NCBI GenBank assembly: GCA_012513605.1 | Contig: JAAZBV010000156.1 | Location: forward strand, 27,270-91,269 | DNA from: Desulfatiglans sp. | GTDB taxonomy: Bacteria; Desulfobacterota; DSM-4660; Desulfatiglandales; HGW-15 | Direction of reading: 5' to 3' | DNA: 64,000 bases | In this document: piece by piece, positions 54,734 to 63,074 of the stretch | How the letters are laid out: the number at the start of each line of letters is the position of its first letter | Position numbering within the stretch: the first letter of the stretch is position 1 | Notes under the pieces: generated by a model | The model's input: the letters and a program-made list of their open reading frames with translations, nothing else | The model's database searches: none | What the model was told of the DNA's origin: nothing | Program-made: the position numbers and the translations under genes

Positions 54734-55036
54734 ATGGAAGAAGAAGAATACCTGAAAAAACATATTAATCTGATGATACTCAAAAGTGTCCAGGATTACC
54801 TGAAAACCGATACCACATCATCAGGGTCTGTTTTCCCTGTGAAGATACCTGATGAGCTTTTTTTACAGGTACTCAGGCTTGATGGACCAGAAGGTCTGGA
54901 TCATATTGTGCATTATATCTTTAAACTTGGGCTTGCCCTCTGGAACGAAAGATTATTTGACAAGGAATTTGGTTCCCCTGCTGCTCTGAACGAATTTATT
55001 GACATTATGAAAAGCCGTACAAAACAGGAAAAATAA
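54734..55036 (+). CDS. Hypothetical protein
   Basis: A 100-residue soluble protein, acidic, mostly helical: LKKHINLMILKSVQDYLKTD, then PVKIPDELFLQVLRLDGPEG and LWNERLFDKEFGS. GGGGAAAG precedes the ATG. It has no signal or membrane segment. It sits between comEC and, in convergent orientation, a small regulator gene. I do not recognise a family. Confidence 0.6.
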   Translation: MEEEEYLKKHINLMILKSVQDYLKTDTTSSGSVFPVKIPDELFLQVLRLDGPEGLDHIVHYIFKLGLALWNERLFDKEFGSPAALNEFIDIMKSRTKQEK

Positions 55037-55042
55037 TCTGTT

Positions 55043-55324
55043 TCACTCAATACAATATGAAGGCTCCTGGATATGGGTACTTCTGCATCGGGGACACTTG
55101 CCCGGTGAATGGATTTTTGACCTTTCCCTGAAGATAAAACCACAGCCAAGACATTCTGCAGGTATGATTATAAATCGCTGCTGGGGAGCTCTAACACTTT
55201 TCCTTGCATGTTCCATGTGATCCAGTGCCTCCCGCATGGATAGATGCAGCTTTGAGGAGATTTCCTGAATTGTGCATGTCCTGACTGACAGGAGCTCAAT
55301 TATTTCTTGTCTTTTTGTCGGCAT
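55043..55324 (-). CDS. HTH plus zinc-ribbon transcriptional regulator (COG3357-like)
   Basis: A 93-residue protein. Residues 3-45 form a winged helix-turn-helix (KRQEIIELLSVRTCTIQEIS, then LHLSMREALDHMEH), and residues 55-90 a zinc ribbon (CLGCGFIFRERSKIHSPGKC, then PRC). That pairing is the family of predicted HTH-Zn-ribbon regulators known from archaea and some anaerobes. Targets are unknown. It is divergent from a response-regulator gene. Confidence 0.78.
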   Translation of the reverse strand: MPTKRQEIIELLSVRTCTIQEISSKLHLSMREALDHMEHARKSVRAPQQRFIIIPAECLGCGFIFRERSKIHSPGKCPRCRSTHIQEPSYCIE

Positions 55325-55455
55325 TAGCAGATATTTTTTTATTAAAGATAATATACCGCTATTATTGGTGTTATGCTAACTTTTTTGGTGCATCAATTCA
55401 AGTTAATGTATATTATTTTCGTTTTGAAAAATAAATTTTAAAAGAGGTGATATCG

Positions 55456-56154
55456 ATGGCCGGCAGGGTATTGATTATCGAAGATGATGCAAAGATAAGG
55501 ATGCTCTTAAAGGAATATCTTGAAGGAAATGGTTTTGAGGTTATTACACTCTCTGATGGCAATAATGCATTGGACTCTATTAATTCCGAATCGCCTGACA
55601 TCGTGATCCTTGATATAATGTTGCCAGGGAAAAACGGTCTCGAAGTACTCAAGGAGATACGTCAGAAGAACAGCATCCCGATTATTATGCTTACAGCAAA
55701 GGGTGAAGACGCAGACCGAATAGTAGGTCTTGAGCTGGGGGCAGATGATTATCTGCCAAAACCTTTTAATCCCAGAGAACTGCTTGCACGCATGAGGGCA
55801 GTCATGCGGCGGATTTTTCAGGAGAAGGAGGCGGATACTGACCCTGAAAATCTGGTTATGGCAGGGGGCATTGTCTTGAACAGGGCCAAGCAGACCGCTA
55901 AGCTTGAGGGAGAAGAGATTGAACTATCTTCAACTGAATACAAGATTCTTGAGGTTTTGATGACCAACCCCAACGTGATATTGAACAGGGATCAGATTAT
56001 GAATTATGCGAGGGGAAGAGATTTTATGGCCTTTGACAGGAGTATTGATGTCCATATCAGTAAGCTCAGGTCAAAACTTGATAAAAGCCCCCGGTCTCCC
56101 AGAAGAATAAAAACTATCTGGGGATCGGGATATATGTTTGTGGATCAAAAATGA
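55456..56154 (+). CDS. OmpR-family response regulator
   Basis: A 232-residue two-component regulator. The receiver has IIEDDAKIRMLLKEYL with the acidic pair, PDIVILDIMLPGKNG with the phosphoacceptor Asp, and IIMLTAKG with the switch Thr and Lys follow-up. The C-terminal winged helix has LSSTEYKILEVLMTNP and SIDVHISKLRSKLD. ATG at 55456 has AGAGGTGA five bases upstream; GTG at 55447 is in frame but less likely. It overlaps the kinase gene by four bases. The CpxR/MprA-like form suggests an envelope stimulus, an inference. Confidence 0.93.
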   Translation: MAGRVLIIEDDAKIRMLLKEYLEGNGFEVITLSDGNNALDSINSESPDIVILDIMLPGKNGLEVLKEIRQKNSIPIIMLTAKGEDADRIVGLELGADDYLPKPFNPRELLARMRAVMRRIFQEKEADTDPENLVMAGGIVLNRAKQTAKLEGEEIELSSTEYKILEVLMTNPNVILNRDQIMNYARGRDFMAFDRSIDVHISKLRSKLDKSPRSPRRIKTIWGSGYMFVDQK

Positions 56155-57566
56155 AACCTCCAAAATTATATATCAAATTCTTTCTTTCCTTTACCTTTAT
56201 GCTGATAATTACCCTGCTTATGATCTACGGGCTGCACATGAAAACAGAGGTAAGGGCAAGGAATCGTTATATCAGGGAGCAGGTCAGGCTCTATAACATT
56301 GAAAGGGTAATCCTTTTAACTGAATTGATTGGTGAAAAAATAAGGTCTGAATCATATGATATCCCGAATAAGATTATAAATGATGATATGCAGGCATTTC
56401 TGAATAATCTTTCAAAGTTAAATACAGCAAAAATATGGATAACTAATAATGATAAGCTTTTATTAAAATCCTTTGAGGGTGAAATTCCAGTTGACCTGTC
56501 ATGCATTCCTGATGAGAACAGGTTTATAAGCGATGATATAAGCCTTTATCAGGGGTTTAATTCGACCCGTGATATTTATGTGGTATCTCCTGTAAAGAAC
56601 CCTGCCAGTGAAGATATGTTTTTCCATATAATATTCGGTGAAAGGAGGGGTGGGGAAAGAGAGGGAACAGGTTTTTTGTTTGGTCTGGCAGGGATAGGGA
56701 TTATTATACCGATTCTTGTAATCCCCATTTCAAGGTTTATTACGGAAAGGGTAAAAGAACTCAAACAGTCAGCCCTCCGCATTGCTTCGGGTGACCTGGC
56801 TCACAGAATCGATATCAAGGGCCGTGATGAGATAGGGGAGCTCGGTACCGCATTCAATCAGATGGCAGATAAGGTCGAAAGGATGATTGTCGGAAGGAAG
56901 GCCTTAACTGCCCTCATCTCCCATGAACTCCGTACACCACTTACCAGGGTAAGAATAGCAGAGGAAATACTGAGGGAAAAGCTGGAAAATGAGAAACAGG
57001 ATACATATTTAAGGCATTTAAATGATATCAGGGAAGATGTCGAATTCCTTAATCAGCTGATCGGCAGGATACTTGAACTGTCAAAAATAGATATGCTTGA
57101 GGCGAGTTTTGAGATGCAACCCTTTGATATCAGACAATTAATTCTAGATCTGATAGGGCAGCTTAAGCCCATTATTGACCGAAAGCACCTCTATGTGTAT
57201 ACTGAGTTGTCATTTATCACAGGATTTATTGGAAACAGAAGCACATTAAGCACTGCCTTCCTAAATATACTTGATAATGCAGTCAAATTTACGGCTCAGG
57301 ATGGCCGGATTTATGCGTCGCTTTTCCAGGAAGAAAAAAAAGTGGTGCTGAGTGTAGTGAACAACTTCCAAAAACTTGATGAAGAGGATCTATCAAGGAT
57401 TTTTGAACCATTTCAGAGGGCCGGGGATTCTGATACATCTGGTTCTGGACTGGGCCTTGCCATCACGCAAAAGATTATAGAAAGGCATGGTGGTATTGCG
57501 AGGGCATATAATTCAGATGGTGGTTTTGAAATCAGGATAACACTGCCTGTACATTGTCATCAGTAA
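56151..57566 (+). CDS. Membrane histidine kinase partner of the OmpR-type regulator
   Basis: A 471-residue kinase: transmembrane helix near 8-25, a small extracytoplasmic domain of about 150 residues, a second helix near 180-198, a HAMP domain (LRIASGDLAHRIDIKGRDEIG near 215-235), the phosphoacceptor ISHELRTPLTRVRIAEEIL, and an ATPase domain with ILDNAVKFT and SGSGLGLAITQKII. The start overlaps the regulator stop in ATGA. All kinase motifs are intact. It probably senses an envelope cue. Confidence 0.93.
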   Translation: MKPPKLYIKFFLSFTFMLIITLLMIYGLHMKTEVRARNRYIREQVRLYNIERVILLTELIGEKIRSESYDIPNKIINDDMQAFLNNLSKLNTAKIWITNNDKLLLKSFEGEIPVDLSCIPDENRFISDDISLYQGFNSTRDIYVVSPVKNPASEDMFFHIIFGERRGGEREGTGFLFGLAGIGIIIPILVIPISRFITERVKELKQSALRIASGDLAHRIDIKGRDEIGELGTAFNQMADKVERMIVGRKALTALISHELRTPLTRVRIAEEILREKLENEKQDTYLRHLNDIREDVEFLNQLIGRILELSKIDMLEASFEMQPFDIRQLILDLIGQLKPIIDRKHLYVYTELSFITGFIGNRSTLSTAFLNILDNAVKFTAQDGRIYASLFQEEKKVVLSVVNNFQKLDEEDLSRIFEPFQRAGDSDTSGSGLGLAITQKIIERHGGIARAYNSDGGFEIRITLPVHCHQ

Positions 57567-57627
57567 AAAATGTCCGGTGCGCTTGATAACCCGATTGGCA
57601 AATGATTAAATATTTTGAATAAAAAAC

Positions 57628-57656
57628 TTGACATATTATGGTTGTTGATTTAATAA
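57628..57656 (+). promoter_or_regulatory. Promoter for rplM-rpsI
   Basis: A consensus TTGACA (57628-57633), 17-base spacer and TAATAA (57651-57656), giving a leader of about 30 bases before the rplM ATG at 57694. AGGA lies ten bases before the ATG. Confidence 0.65.
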
Positions 57657-57693
57657 ATTCGTTTTTTGAATTTACATTCAGGATAGATAAAAA

Positions 57694-58122
57694 ATGAAGA
57701 CATATGTTGCCAAAGAACAGGAAATAGAAAAGAAATGGTACCTTGTAGATGCACAGGACATGATACTTGGCCGTCTGGCCAGTCAGATTGCCTCGCATCT
57801 TCGGGGAAAACACAAGCCAATTTTTACTCCCCATGCTGATACCGGTGATTTTGTGGTTGTTATTAATGCCGAAAAGGTCTCTCTTACAGGCAATAAATGG
57901 GATAATAAAATATATTACCATCACTCCGGGTACATGGGAGGTCTCAAGCAGATCTCTGCCAAAAAATTAATTGAAAAGAAACCTGATCAGGTTCTCTATA
58001 TGGCTGTAAAAAGGATGCTCCCCAAGAACAGCCTTGGAAGGCGACAGTTAAAAAAGCTTAAAATATATGCAGGTTCTGAACACCCACATGTTGCCCAGAA
58101 TCCTCAATTGTTAAAGATGTAG
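57694..58122 (+). CDS. rplM: 50S ribosomal protein L13
   Basis: A 142-residue L13 of the large ribosomal subunit. Signature segments are [51 protein letters not shown] and [13 protein letters not shown]. It is nine bases before rpsI in the conserved rplM-rpsI operon, with its own strong promoter. Confidence 0.98.
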   Translation: MKTYVAKEQEIEKKWYLVDAQDMILGRLASQIASHLRGKHKPIFTPHADTGDFVVVINAEKVSLTGNKWDNKIYYHHSGYMGGLKQISAKKLIEKKPDQVLYMAVKRMLPKNSLGRRQLKKLKIYAGSEHPHVAQNPQLLKM

Positions 58123-58131
58123 GAGGTCTTA

Positions 58132-58524
58132 ATGGCTCAAGACTTATGGCATGCCGTTGGCAAAAGAAAGACTTCGATCGCCCGTGTATGGATAAGGCCG
58201 GGTACCGGAGTTATTACAGTAAATGATATGGCTCTTGATAAATATATCACGAGAGAGTCAGGCGTTGAGATAATAAAACAGCCCCTTGAAATTACCGAGA
58301 CGATCAATAAATATGACATAAATGTGAATGTAAAAGGTGGCGGAGTCATTGGACAGGCAGGGGCTATCAGGCATGGTATCAGCAGAGTGCTGGTAAGCAT
58401 CAATCCTGAGTTTCGCCCGACCTTGAAAAAGGCCGAACTGCTTACAAGAGACCCGAGAATGAAGGAAAGGAAAAAATACGGTCAGCGCGGAGCAAGAGCC
58501 CGTTACCAGTATTCAAAACGCTAA
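58132..58524 (+). CDS. rpsI: 30S ribosomal protein S9
   Basis: A 130-residue S9 of the small subunit: AVGKRKTSIARVWIRPGTG at the start, VKGGGVIGQAGAIRHGISR in the middle and the terminal RARYQYSKR that reaches the tRNA P site. AGGAGG precedes the ATG. A strong intrinsic terminator lies about 48 bases downstream. Confidence 0.98.
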   Translation: MAQDLWHAVGKRKTSIARVWIRPGTGVITVNDMALDKYITRESGVEIIKQPLEITETINKYDINVNVKGGGVIGQAGAIRHGISRVLVSINPEFRPTLKKAELLTRDPRMKERKKYGQRGARARYQYSKR

Positions 58525-58571
58525 CCCGTTTCCCTTTCTATTTATTTAATATTCTTCTGATTGGTAACCTT

Positions 58572-58604
58572 AAAAAGGAAGCTGGTATGGCTTCCTTTTT
58601 TTAT
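58572..58604 (+). terminator. Rho-independent terminator of rplM-rpsI
   Basis: AAAAAGGAAGC (58572-58582) pairs with GCTTCCTTTTT (58590-58600) around a seven-base loop, then more Ts. It is a textbook intrinsic terminator. An ATG at 58587-58589 lies in its loop, so that codon is an unlikely truA start. Confidence 0.85.
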
Positions 58605-58625
58605 TTACTGTTACTGGAAATCAGC

Positions 58626-59375
58626 GTGGACGAAGAGAAAAATATAAAACTTATCCTTCAGTATGAGGGGAGCAATTACCATGGCTGGCAGCGTCAGAAG
58701 AATGGTGTCTCAATCCAGGAGGTCATAGAGGAAAAGCTTACTCTGATATTCAGAAGACATGTAACTATTTACGGGTCTGGCAGAACCGATTCAGGTGTGC
58801 ATGCTTTATATCAGGTTGCAAACTTTTTTGCTGAGACATCTATTCCGCCAGAGTCAATAAAAAATGCCCTTAATTCACTTCTTCCTGATGATATTTATAT
58901 AAAAAAGGCGGAATATACAGTGCCTGATTTCCACTCAAGGTACAGCGCAAAAAAGAAGAGCTATGAGTACAGGATATTAAACACAGGGGATGCAGACCTA
59001 TTTTTAAGAAGGTATACATGGCATATAAAAGAGCATCTTAATTATATTGAGATGAAGAAATGTCTTGCCATGATAATCGGGGTTCATGATTTTTCATCCT
59101 TCAGGGCATCGGGTAGCTCCAATATCAACCCTGTAAGGGAGATGTTCAGGGCAGAGCTTTCTGAAAAAGATCTAGATGGAACTTTCAGGTTAACTTTCGA
59201 GGCGAGTGGGTTTTTAAGACATATGGTAAGAAACCTTGTGGGCACAATTATTGATGCAGGGAAGGGAAAAATTTCAGAAATCGGATTTAAAGAGATCCTG
59301 GATGCGCATGACAGGAAAAGGGCAGGGGCAATGGCCCCGGCCCAGGGGTTGTTTTTAAAGATGGTTGAGTATTAG
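58626..59375 (+). CDS. truA: tRNA pseudouridine synthase A
   Basis: A 249-residue TruA that makes pseudouridine 38-40 in the tRNA anticodon stem. Residues near the start are IKLILQYEGSNYHGWQRQ; the catalytic Asp is in GSGRTDSGVHAL, and FHSRYSAKKKSYEYRI and FEASGFLRHMVRNLVGTI follow. An in-frame ATG at 58587 would add MASFFYLLLLEIS, but that start lies in the terminator loop of the preceding operon, so GTG at 58626 is preferred. GGAA is its only weak ribosome site. Promoter position is unclear. Confidence 0.94.
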   Translation: MDEEKNIKLILQYEGSNYHGWQRQKNGVSIQEVIEEKLTLIFRRHVTIYGSGRTDSGVHALYQVANFFAETSIPPESIKNALNSLLPDDIYIKKAEYTVPDFHSRYSAKKKSYEYRILNTGDADLFLRRYTWHIKEHLNYIEMKKCLAMIIGVHDFSSFRASGSSNINPVREMFRAELSEKDLDGTFRLTFEASGFLRHMVRNLVGTIIDAGKGKISEIGFKEILDAHDRKRAGAMAPAQGLFLKMVEY

Positions 59376-59386
59376 ACTATTTATTT

Positions 59387-60397
59387 TTAACTCCATACAC
59401 CCGGGATATATACCTTGCACCTCGGGCAATGGCCATTTTTCATATTATTGAAGTTTACTGTGAACCCGTACCGGTCTATCAAAAGATTCCCGCAATTATG
59501 ACAGCATGTCTTTTCACCATCATCCCCCGGCATATTACCTGTATAGACATATCTTAGCCCGGCGCTGTAACCTATCTGTTTTGCTCTTACAAGGGTGTCA
59601 TAGGGTGTAGGTGGTAGGTTGTTCATCCTGTAAGAGGGATGAAATCTGCTTATATGCCATGGTATATCTGCATTTTGTGCCTTGATAAACTCTGCAAGTT
59701 TTGTAAGCTCTTCCTCTGAATCATTTAACCCGGGTATCAGGAGAGTTGTTATCTCTATCCATATCCCCATTTTTGCCAGTATTTTTATGGTGTTAAGTAC
59801 GGGTTCAAGCTTTGCGCCGCACTGTTTCCTGTAGAAATCATTACTGAAGGCCTTGAGGTCGATGTTCGCCCCGTGGAGGTAGCCGGATAATTCTTCAAGG
59901 CATTTTTCAGACATATATCCATTGGAAATGAACACATTTCTCAGACCCTTTGAAGCGGCGATAACAGCGGTTTCTTTTGCAAGTTCAAAGAAAATTGTGG
60001 GTTCCGTATATGTATATGCAATGGTCTCTGCATTTAAATTCATAGCCTCATTGACTATATCTTTAGGTGAGATCCTTTCACCGGTTAATACCTTGCTGTT
60101 AATCGGCATCTGGGAGATGTCGCTGTTCTGGCAGAAGCTGCATCTCAGGTTGCATCCGGGGGTTGCTATGGAGTAGGAACCACTCCCGGGCAGAAAATGG
60201 AATAAAGGCTTTTTTTCAATAGGATCAATATGCCTTGTAATAACCCTGTCATAAACCAGTGTATAGAGAACCCCATCTTTATTTTCCCTTACCCCGCATA
60301 TGCCTCTCGAGTTTTCCGAGATGTGGCAATGGTGATTACATAATTTACATATTACTTTTTTATCTGAAAGCTTTTCATAAAGCAGTGCCTCTTTCAT
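59387..60397 (-). CDS. AmmeMemoRadiSam system radical SAM enzyme
   Basis: A 336-residue radical SAM protein of the PflA-like group. CKLCNHHCHISENSRGICGV at the N-terminus is the family accessory cysteine region, GCNLRCSFCQN holds the 4Fe-4S CxxxCxxC ligands, and the end has a zinc ribbon (CCHNCGNLL and HCPRCKVYIPGVW). Internal AYTYTEPTIFFELA is typical. ATG at 60397 has GGAGGT nine bases upstream; ATG at 60421 overlaps the previous stop as ATGA and could be used by coupling. A Memo-like partner is at 45298. The substrate is not known. Confidence 0.93.
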   Translation of the reverse strand: MKEALLYEKLSDKKVICKLCNHHCHISENSRGICGVRENKDGVLYTLVYDRVITRHIDPIEKKPLFHFLPGSGSYSIATPGCNLRCSFCQNSDISQMPINSKVLTGERISPKDIVNEAMNLNAETIAYTYTEPTIFFELAKETAVIAASKGLRNVFISNGYMSEKCLEELSGYLHGANIDLKAFSNDFYRKQCGAKLEPVLNTIKILAKMGIWIEITTLLIPGLNDSEEELTKLAEFIKAQNADIPWHISRFHPSYRMNNLPPTPYDTLVRAKQIGYSAGLRYVYTGNMPGDDGEKTCCHNCGNLLIDRYGFTVNFNNMKNGHCPRCKVYIPGVWS

Positions 60398-60417
60398 TAT
60401 TTTAGTACCTCCATTTT

Positions 60418-61182
60418 TCATTTACTGTGACTGATATGCACACCTTCTATTACAGGCCTTTTTGCCCTGTTGATCTTTTCTTTTAAAAAAAGGTTATCGG
60501 TTTTATATCGATAATTTAATATTACATATATACCGATCAGATAACCAAACGGCAGATAGCTTATACCTGGTATCATGGTTTTACCGGCCTTCCTGAAAGA
60601 ACCCGCAAACAGAGGCAGGCTTTCCCATTTTATCTGAACCGGGCCATAAGCCCTGTTCAGCGCTCTTTTTATCTCCCATAAACTGTAAGTTTTTATCCCT
60701 GAAAACATGCCTTTTCTGAAGATACCTCTTATCTTCTGCCAGCGGATATAGCAGGAGATGCTGTTGAAAAAGACAATAAATATACCCCTTTTGGCAACTC
60801 TTCCCGCCTCTTCCAGTGCCGGAAGCGGGTCATCCAGAAACTCAAGGGTGTTTATAAGAAAGGCAAGATCAAATTGATTATCTTCATATGGCAGATCCTC
60901 GGCATATGCCTTTTTCAGTTCGCACCGGTCACCAAGCCGGTTTTTGGCAAGGGTAAGCATATAGGGCGATGCATCTATCCCTGTGAGGTTCATGCCATAC
61001 CTGCCTGCGGCAAGAAGATGGCTGCCTGATCCACAGCCAATATCAATAACCCTTTCATGCTTAAAGGGCCTCAGGGTTTCGGATATCATATGGTTAAGGA
61101 AAAAATCCAAGTGAAGGCCTTTGCGTGAGCTGCACCATTCTTCGTATGCCTTTGCGAGTTGGATGTCAAAAATAATTCCCAT
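60418..61182 (-). CDS. Class I SAM-dependent methyltransferase
   Basis: A 254-residue methyltransferase: SAM loop VIDIGCGSGSHLLAAG near residue 45, acidic strand GIDASPYMLTLA, and AFLINTLEFLDDPLPALEEAGRV as motif IV. The last third carries basic and hydrophobic residues (YLPFGYLIGIYVIL), possibly a membrane-contact helix. It belongs to the UbiE/Methyltransf_11 type, substrate unknown. Its stop overlaps the possible upstream ATG of the radical SAM gene, so the two are likely co-expressed. Confidence 0.85.
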   Translation of the reverse strand: MGIIFDIQLAKAYEEWCSSRKGLHLDFFLNHMISETLRPFKHERVIDIGCGSGSHLLAAGRYGMNLTGIDASPYMLTLAKNRLGDRCELKKAYAEDLPYEDNQFDLAFLINTLEFLDDPLPALEEAGRVAKRGIFIVFFNSISCYIRWQKIRGIFRKGMFSGIKTYSLWEIKRALNRAYGPVQIKWESLPLFAGSFRKAGKTMIPGISYLPFGYLIGIYVILNYRYKTDNLFLKEKINRAKRPVIEGVHISHSK

Positions 61183-61308
61183 ATGTGAAACCTGAAATTG
61201 TCAAGCTATGTTTATCTGTTTACCGGTTGGGTAAATATTTAATCCAATTAAACAGTTGAAGATTAACTAAAATATGCAGGCAAGTCAAACATTGATATTC
61301 AGATGACT

Positions 61309-63000
61309 CTAATCATCAATCACCTTTATCCGTTCAAAGGCAGGCTTAAACTCTTTCCACATTTCAAGGCCGATCCTGTTCTGGGTATCTTTAATCTCAT
61401 CAAGGGTCTCTTTTTCAGTGAGGGGGTTAATAAGAACTGCACGCAGGACCACTATATTCTGGGGTCGATAAACTGTAGACTCCAAGGTTGTCCTTGAAAC
61501 AAATGTAGTATCATCTTTTCTTAGTGCTCTGTGAAGCTTTATATTCAGGCTGTTAATCAGACGGTTGGTTTTTTGTATCCTGGTTTCTGTCTTTTTTTCT
61601 TTTTTCCCGCTTTGGGTCCTGCTTTTTTTCCAGATGATTATCTGGTTTAGGACCTGCTCAGGTATAAAACGGTAATTCAGAATAAAAAGTTCGGGGTTGT
61701 TAAGGGTTTCAAAATTACCGCATGAGTCAAGTATCTCTTTAAAATAATCTGTTGAATTCCTCGCATGCCTGAAAAGCAGGCCGTATCCCTTGCTGCCTAT
61801 AATCTTGAGCGAGGCCCAGGGTTTCAGGCATGCAAAAGGCCTCGATCCTTCGAGTGTAAACCTGCCTGTATCAACAGAGTTTTTTCTTATTATATATCTT
61901 GAAGAATGTTTGATATAACCAAGGTCCTTTTCGCTTTTAAAAAGGGCAAGCCCCATACTTGCAGGACAATAGAGAAGTTTATGTGAGTCAAAGGCCACGG
62001 AGTCTGCCCTTTCTATACCTTTAAAAAGCGGCCTGTATTCATCTGCCAGTAAAGCAGGTCCGCCCCAGCTTGCATCCACATGAAAATGGGTACCTGCTTT
62101 ATGTGCAATCTCACCAAGAGCTTCCAGATCATCGATGTTCCCTGTTTCAGTTGTGCCTGCAATGCCAATTATAGATATGATTTTTGTACGGTCTTTACCT
62201 TTGCTTTTATTGAATTTTTTTACCCTCAGCAGCAGCTTTTTAATGTCTATGCGGTTATTCATATCAACAGGGATATTAATTACATTAGATTCACCTATTC
62301 CAAGTATATTGGCTGCCTTTGTTATAGAATAATGTCCCCTTGTTGACACGAGAATTATCCCCCTGGAATAACCGTAATGTCTTAGCGCACTCATTGCTCC
62401 CGCTACTCTGAAACCGGGGAAATCACCACATGGAGGAAATGCCTTTTCCCTTGCAACCATAAGGGCGGTTACATTTGAAAGGGTGCCATCAGATGTTACA
62501 TTACCAAGGGAAACCTTGGGATTATGTATGTTTTTTTCATAAAAAATTGGTTTCTTATTATAGATCAGATTATGCACCCACGCCACAAGCTCTCTTTCAA
62601 CAAAGCTTGACGCCCTTGCCGTTTCAATCTTTACCTGGTTCTGGTTTAGTGCTGCAATGATCATCTCAAGCAGTATCATAAAATATGGGACGGCGCTTGT
62701 CATATGTCCGATATAGTATGGATTGCCCACCTTTACAGAGTGGTCTATGACCTTTAATTTTATCTCGGAGAGTACATCTTTTATCAGCAGGGGGCTGTCA
62801 GGGATAGAGGTCTCACTAAAGATATTGCTGAGGTCAGGTAGCGTTGCGCTGCTGTGTATGCCCCCTTTTTCCTGGAAAAAATCATGTATGAGTTCGAGCA
62901 GTTCATTGCCGAATTCAACAAATTTGTCAGGGGATTCCGGCATGATGAAAAGCTTTTTAAGATAGTCGATGTTTGTTTTTATTTTTCTAACCTGATCCAT
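61309..63000 (-). CDS. PLP-dependent decarboxylase, probable PanP-type aspartate 1-decarboxylase
   Basis: A 563-residue group II PLP decarboxylase. YYIGHMTSAVPYFMILLEM with NQNQVKIETARASSFVERE is the substrate-side pattern, HFHVDASWGGPALLA the PLP-Asp motif, and SVAFDSHKLLYCPASMG carries the catalytic Lys. Length and the GHMTSA run fit the PanP family, an alternative to pyruvoyl PanD for beta-alanine in pantothenate synthesis. Glutamate or tyrosine decarboxylase is the fallback. The ribosome site is weak. It is downstream of the RNase gene, past a terminator, so it has its own promoter or runs on read-through. Confidence 0.8.
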   Translation of the reverse strand: MDQVRKIKTNIDYLKKLFIMPESPDKFVEFGNELLELIHDFFQEKGGIHSSATLPDLSNIFSETSIPDSPLLIKDVLSEIKLKVIDHSVKVGNPYYIGHMTSAVPYFMILLEMIIAALNQNQVKIETARASSFVERELVAWVHNLIYNKKPIFYEKNIHNPKVSLGNVTSDGTLSNVTALMVAREKAFPPCGDFPGFRVAGAMSALRHYGYSRGIILVSTRGHYSITKAANILGIGESNVINIPVDMNNRIDIKKLLLRVKKFNKSKGKDRTKIISIIGIAGTTETGNIDDLEALGEIAHKAGTHFHVDASWGGPALLADEYRPLFKGIERADSVAFDSHKLLYCPASMGLALFKSEKDLGYIKHSSRYIIRKNSVDTGRFTLEGSRPFACLKPWASLKIIGSKGYGLLFRHARNSTDYFKEILDSCGNFETLNNPELFILNYRFIPEQVLNQIIIWKKSRTQSGKKEKKTETRIQKTNRLINSLNIKLHRALRKDDTTFVSRTTLESTVYRPQNIVVLRAVLINPLTEKETLDEIKDTQNRIGLEMWKEFKPAFERIKVIDD

Positions 63001-63036
63001 CTCTTTTAATACCCGTTATACTGCACTTGCCTTATT

Positions 63037-63074
63037 GGAAAAATAGCATCTTTCATGACTGAAAGATGCTATTT
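63037..63074 (-). terminator. Rho-independent terminator of the beta-CASP RNase gene
   Basis: AAATAGCATCTTTCA (63041-63055) and its exact complement (63060-63074) form a 15-base stem with a four-base loop. Read on the minus strand the stem is followed by a T-run. It overlaps the last codons of the RNase gene. Confidence 0.85.
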
